NCBI GenBank assembly: GCA_963734065.1 | Contig: CAVTFN010000005.1 | Span: 992,001 to 1,056,000 of the forward strand | DNA length: 64,000 nucleotides | Origin: DATBLE01 sp963734065 | Lineage (GTDB): Bacteria > Actinomycetota > Thermoleophilia > Gaiellales > Gaiellaceae | Direction of reading: 5' to 3' | Shown: positions 61,041 to 64,000 of the stretch, one piece after another | How the letters are laid out: every line of letters starts with the position of its first letter | Position numbering within the stretch: position 1 is the first letter of the stretch | The notes under the pieces: generated by a model | The model's input: the letters and a program-made list of their open reading frames with translations, nothing else | The model's database searches: none | Told to the model about the DNA's origin: nothing | Translations under genes and position numbers: made by a program

Positions 61041-61152
61041 GTTCGTGTCGTTTCGTGTCGTTCCGTGTCGATGCGTGTCGCCTTGTGCGATCGGAGCTGG
61101 TTCTGACGCGGTCTTCGTGTCGTCCTGTGTCGTTTCGTGACGATGCGTTCGG
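61041..61152. repeat. 10-base tandem repeat blocks (TTCGTGTCGT-like)
   Basis: Block one (61041-61080) has four units ending GTGTCG: GTTCGTGTCG, TTTCGTGTCG, TTCCGTGTCG, ATGCGTGTCG. After about 32 unrelated bases, block two (61113-61152) repeats the pattern in four more diverged units, again ending with an ATGCGT unit. This is a minisatellite in non-coding DNA; the shared order suggests one block is a copy of the other. Confidence 0.7.
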
Positions 61153-61281
61153 TTGCACGCGGGTTGCATCAGAGCGCCCCGGGAGATGCGATGCACTCGC
61201 GATCTGCTCACGAATGCGAGCCGCGCGCAGGCGACCCTGGCTATCGGCATCACGAATCCTCTCCGGAGGACACGACGACTC

Positions 61282-62268
61282 GTGAACGAACGGGTTCCCA
61301 CCATGGGCTGGCGACCAGGCGAGCTGTGGCTCGATACGGACATCCTCTGGCTCGGCGAAGGATCCGGCGCCCCGGCGGTCGCCTTTACACCTCCGTTGGT
61401 CCACGGCCCCGAGCCGCCGCCGGGGCTCGCCGCCTCCCGCCGGCGCCGGGATGCATGGAGGCGACGCCGGGTAGCGCGGAGGGCCAGGGCGAGGGCACTC
61501 GCCCTATCGCCGGCCGTGATGCTCGCGCTCGCAGGGGTACGGAGCGGCGGTCCCGAGACCTCGATCGCCGTCGAGGATCCACCCACTCTCACGTTCCGGC
61601 TCGGCACCGGCACGGCCGAGGCCACGTACGGTCCGCGGGCCAACGCAGACCATGACCGCGTGGCCGTCGCGCGCGGGTCTCCTCCGACGTCCAAACCGAA
61701 GCGGCCGGACCGGAGCGTCGCGCGTGCGAAGGCGGTCCCGAAGATCGATTGGCATCACGCGATCTCCGTCGGGCTGCCGTACGGCGGCAGCTTGATCGAC
61801 GGGACCCAGCTTCCCGTCGAGGGTCCGAGCTGGGTGACCTGGAACCCCGTGACCGACAGCACCCCGAATGCGCCGAACCGGTTGTACGGAAACGAGCACA
61901 CGATCCGCACGATCGTCAAGGTGACCGAGGCGTACCGCGCAGCGCACCCGGGGGCAGCGCGCGTCGTCATCGGCGACATCAGCCGCGAGGGCGGCGGCGC
62001 GATGAGAGACGAGCACGTGTCCCACCAGAACGGGCTCGACGTCGACGTCTACTTTCCGCGGCTCGACAAGACCCTCAGAGCACCGCTCGCGTCCGGCGAG
62101 ATCGATCGCCGCCTCGCGCAGGACCTCCTCGACCGGTTCGTCGCCGCCGGCGCTCAGATGGTCTTCGTCGGATACTCGACCGGACTCCACGGGCCCGCGG
62201 CGGTCGTCATCCCCTACCCGGGGCACGAGTACCACATGCACGTCCGCTTCCCGCGACCCGGCGCGTAG
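61282..62268 (+). CDS. Penicillin-insensitive murein endopeptidase-like (M74/M15 clan) protein
   Basis: About 328 residues. The C-terminal 190 residues match MepA-type LAS-clan peptidases that cut peptidoglycan cross-links: LYGNEHTIRTIVKVTEAYRA, VVIGDISREGGG, the zinc motif EHVSHQNGLDVDVYFPR (H and D ligands), and GHEYHMHVRFP with the H-x-H metal and catalytic residues. The N-terminal 100 residues are basic (RRRRDAWRRRRVARRARARA), then a short hydrophobic stretch LALSPAVMLALAGV, so it is probably a type II membrane-anchored protein. GTG 61282 has GGAGGA eleven bases upstream; ATG 61303 is an alternative. Confidence 0.78.
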   Translation: MNERVPTMGWRPGELWLDTDILWLGEGSGAPAVAFTPPLVHGPEPPPGLAASRRRRDAWRRRRVARRARARALALSPAVMLALAGVRSGGPETSIAVEDPPTLTFRLGTGTAEATYGPRANADHDRVAVARGSPPTSKPKRPDRSVARAKAVPKIDWHHAISVGLPYGGSLIDGTQLPVEGPSWVTWNPVTDSTPNAPNRLYGNEHTIRTIVKVTEAYRAAHPGAARVVIGDISREGGGAMRDEHVSHQNGLDVDVYFPRLDKTLRAPLASGEIDRRLAQDLLDRFVAAGAQMVFVGYSTGLHGPAAVVIPYPGHEYHMHVRFPRPGA

Positions 62269-62315
62269 ATCGGCCTTGAAGGCGCGAGAATCCACTCGCA
62301 AAGCCGCTCTACTTC

Positions 62316-62348
62316 TCTACTTCAGGTCTTTGTTCGACTCCATGTCGA
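62316..62348 (-). repeat. Copy B: in-place GT2 gene 3' end (direct repeat of 30932-30964)
   Basis: The intact gene's terminal codons (DMESNKDLK-stop) plus one flanking base. They are 31/33 identical to 30932-30964, in the same orientation, with 31,351 bases between the two copies. Immediately to the left TCTACTTC is duplicated (62308-62315 next to 62316-62323). Confidence 0.75.
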
Positions 62349-63264
62349 ACCACATGGCGAAGAGCGTGAACTGCGAGCCGAAGATCAGGAGCAGCGCGAC
62401 CAGGACCCCCGTCGCCGCCGTGATCGAGTGGCCGAGGATGCGCAGGACGACCAGCGCGATCCCGAGCCCCAGCCCGCCCAAGCCCATCGCCAGGCCGCCC
62501 AGGTAGAAGAAGACGAGCGGATGGAAGTCGCGGATCACGTACTTCTCCTTCATCCGCCAGAAGAACGCCTTCACCAGCAGCCACGAGATCCGCGGGACGA
62601 CGTTGTGCAGCTTGATCCCCGACCGCTCGCCGACGCCGTACACCGGCCGCGACGGCACGTCGCGCACGCGCGCGTTGAGCACGTTCAGGTGGACGAGCAT
62701 GTCGTTCGGGAAGCCGTAGCGGGGGTAGAGCCGGTCGAGGTCGAGCGCAGCCAGCGTGTCGTGGGCAGCTGCGGTGTAGCCGGACTGCGAGTCGGCGACG
62801 TGCCAGTAGCCGGAGGCGATCTTCGTCAGCAGGGACAGCACCGCGTTCCCCAGGTAGCGGTGGTGCGGGATCAGCTCCCAGGCCTGGCCGGTGAAGAGCC
62901 GGTTCGCCTTCGCGTAGTCGACCTCTCCGCGAACGACCGGCGCGGCGATCCCCTCGAGGTCGGCCGGGTCCATCTGGTTGTCGGCCGCCATCACGACGGC
63001 GACGCCCATGTGGTCCTCGACCGCGCGCTTGTAGCCGGTGACGATCGCGGCGCCCACGCCGCCGTTGCGCTCGTGCTCGATCAGCTCGACTCGGGGATCG
63101 CGCGCCGCCGCAGCCCGCGCCCGCTCGACGGTGGCGTCGCGTGAGGCGTCGTCGACGACGTAGATCCGGTCGACGAAAGCCGGAATGCCGGCCAGGGTCT
63201 GCTCGAGCAGCGCCTCCTCGTCGTGGGCCGGGACGACGACCGCGATGCTCTTGCCCTCGAGCAT
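62317..63264 (-). CDS. GT2 family glycosyltransferase with C-terminal membrane helices
   Basis: A 315-residue GT-A enzyme of the polyprenyl-phosphate sugar transferase/DPM1-like type: IAVVVPAHDEEALLEQTLAG, IYVVDDASRDATVERARAAA, VVMAADNQMDPADLEGIAAP, and DSQSGYTAAAHDTLAALDLD with RLYPRYGFPNDMLVHLNVLN in the acceptor region. Two hydrophobic helices close the protein (LVFFYLGGLAMGLGGLGLGI and TGVLVALLLIFGSQFTLFAM), then MWFDMESNKDLK. The ATG overlaps the Wzz stop (TGATG). It probably starts or extends a lipid-linked glycan and belongs with the left-hand polysaccharide locus. Confidence 0.88.
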   Translation of the reverse strand: MLEGKSIAVVVPAHDEEALLEQTLAGIPAFVDRIYVVDDASRDATVERARAAAARDPRVELIEHERNGGVGAAIVTGYKRAVEDHMGVAVVMAADNQMDPADLEGIAAPVVRGEVDYAKANRLFTGQAWELIPHHRYLGNAVLSLLTKIASGYWHVADSQSGYTAAAHDTLAALDLDRLYPRYGFPNDMLVHLNVLNARVRDVPSRPVYGVGERSGIKLHNVVPRISWLLVKAFFWRMKEKYVIRDFHPLVFFYLGGLAMGLGGLGLGIALVVLRILGHSITAATGVLVALLLIFGSQFTLFAMWFDMESNKDLK

Positions 63265-64000
63265 CAGGTCTCTGCGCGACGGCCGGTGAGCGGATCCCAC
63301 AAAAGCGCCGCGAGGATCCCGACGATCAGTCCGATCAGGCCGCCGATCGCGGCGCCCGTGCGGCTGTTCGCGCCGGCCGTCCTCGTCGCGGACGCCTGGG
63401 AGACGATCCGCCCGGATTCGACATCCTGGGCGAGCGAGAGCTGCTGGCGGACCGTGAAGCGGTCGAGCGAGATCGTGTTCTGCTGCTGGAGCGCCTGCGT
63501 GATGACGGAGTTCTGGTTCGCGAGCGCGACGAGCTTGTCCGTCGCGCTGATCGTCGTGTCCTTCAGGATCTGCGCCTGCAGCGTCTGCGCCGCCTTCAGG
63601 CGATTGCCGATCGCCTCCAGCTGCGAGTCGTCGTAGGCGAGCTGGTCGCGGAGCGACTGGATCTTGGACGCCTGGTAGGGAGCGACCTGCTTGATCACGA
63701 GGGCGCCGAGCGCATTCGCGGCGGCCGCGACCTTCGCGGGCGCCGACCCGGTGACGGTGATCGCGAGCAGCGGCGCGGGCGTCCCGACCTTCGCGCCGGT
63801 GATCCCGGTGATCGGCTTCGTGGTCACCCGTCCGCGGAGCCGGCCCGGCTTCAGTCCGACCTGCCTCGCCACCCGCTTGATCGTCGACTCCGCGGTCACG
63901 TAGTTGGACACGAGGCCCAGTGAGGTCGGGGCCGAGCCGACCGGGGCCGCGCCGCCCGGCGCGAGCGGCTGGCCGAGATAGACCTGCGCCGTCGCCTTGA
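63264..64000 (-). CDS. Wzz/chain-length determinant-type protein, partial
   Basis: The C-terminal 245 or so residues of a polysaccharide co-polymerase; the frame stays open to the window end and includes TAQVYLGQPLAPGG, typical of the periplasmic start of this family. A coiled-coil region (YQASKIQSLRDQLAYDDSQL, EAIGNRLKAAQTLQAQILKD) is followed by the C-terminal transmembrane helix AAIGGLIGLIVGILAALLWD. Its N-terminal helix is outside the window. It would set polymer length in a Wzx/Wzy pathway together with the flippase and ligase at 9.6-12.4 kb. Confidence 0.83.
   Translation of the reverse strand, partial: KATAQVYLGQPLAPGGAAPVGSAPTSLGLVSNYVTAESTIKRVARQVGLKPGRLRGRVTTKPITGITGAKVGTPAPLLAITVTGSAPAKVAAAANALGALVIKQVAPYQASKIQSLRDQLAYDDSQLEAIGNRLKAAQTLQAQILKDTTISATDKLVALANQNSVITQALQQQNTISLDRFTVRQQLSLAQDVESGRIVSQASATRTAGANSRTGAAIGGLIGLIVGILAALLWDPLTGRRAET

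Larger units (their letters stand above)
60700..61281. other. Non-coding gap with tandem repeats and a gene-tail relic
   Basis: No convincing gene is seen in these 582 bases. They contain the diverged GT2-tail copy at 61004-61033 and the 10-base tandem repeats at 61041-61152. A plus-strand frame around 60733-61140 runs through the repeats and shows no recognisable family, so I do not call it. Confidence 0.6.

Noticed and set aside
60733..61140. Small plus-strand gene of about 135 codons
   Set aside because: Runs through the tandem repeats and the GT2-tail relic, with no recognisable motif or ribosome site.
61041..61152. CRISPR array
   Set aside because: Units are 10 bases long and directly tandem without unique spacers, and no cas genes are near.

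Overview
The window is GC-rich, densely packed DNA with many GTG starts and 4-base ATGA/GTGA gene overlaps. This and the protein families suggest an actinobacterium, probably a deep branch such as Thermoleophilia (Gaiella or Solirubrobacter relatives). That placement is inferred from gene style; no marker gene is present. Boundaries below were worked out by hand from start codons, overlaps and conserved motifs.

Left region, about 1-28.5 kb: an exopolysaccharide or cell-surface glycan locus. It holds a partial asparagine synthase, two GT39-type membrane glycosyltransferases, six GT4 glycosyltransferases, a GT2 polyprenyl-phosphate type glycosyltransferase, a flippase, an O-antigen ligase-like polymerase, a polysaccharide deacetylase, a GNAT acetyltransferase, two nucleotide-sugar SDR enzymes, a secreted glycoside hydrolase and a six-hairpin glycosidase-like protein. 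The flippase and five downstream genes form a tight operon on the minus strand. The clearest surprise is a full-length LAGLIDADG intein of about 481 residues interrupting the UDP-glucuronate decarboxylase at its RIFN/TYGPR motif. A GlsB/YeaQ-SHOCT membrane protein, a one-module A-T-TE synthetase, a HAD phosphatase, a methyltransferase and a Zn alcohol dehydrogenase complete this region.

Middle region, about 29.5-62.3 kb: a carbohydrate-use segment with signs of insertion and decay. One divergent gene set (31.1-40.5 kb) carries an L-fuconate dehydratase, a fuconolactonase-type amidohydrolase, a ribose-type ABC transporter, a GntR regulator, an MDR, an SDR, a KDPG aldolase and a KDG kinase. This fits non-phosphorylative L-fucose (or similar deoxy-sugar) oxidation. 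A second set (40.5-48.7 kb) has a MalEFGK-type ABC transporter, a second enolase-superfamily dehydratase, a second GntR regulator, an aldo/keto reductase and an orphan MalG. A third set (49.1-58.0 kb) has MalEFG, a LacI regulator, a GH3 glycosidase, a MalK-type ATPase and an acetyl-xylan-esterase-like hydrolase, suggesting uptake and breakdown of acetylated plant-type oligosaccharides. Around these lie gene fragments (MalG tail, ATPase tail, LacI tail, frameshifted MFS exporter), an IS110 transposase with a structured 5' flank, a peptidase E and an M74-like murein endopeptidase.

Right edge, 62.3-64 kb: surface-polysaccharide genes resume with a GT2 glycosyltransferase and a Wzz-type chain-length protein cut by the window end. 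The last 33 bases of the GT2 gene region recur (31/33 identical) at 30.93 kb, in the same orientation and 31.35 kb away. A third, diverged copy lies at 61.0 kb. This suggests that the carbohydrate segment was inserted at, or rearranged around, the 3' end of that gene.
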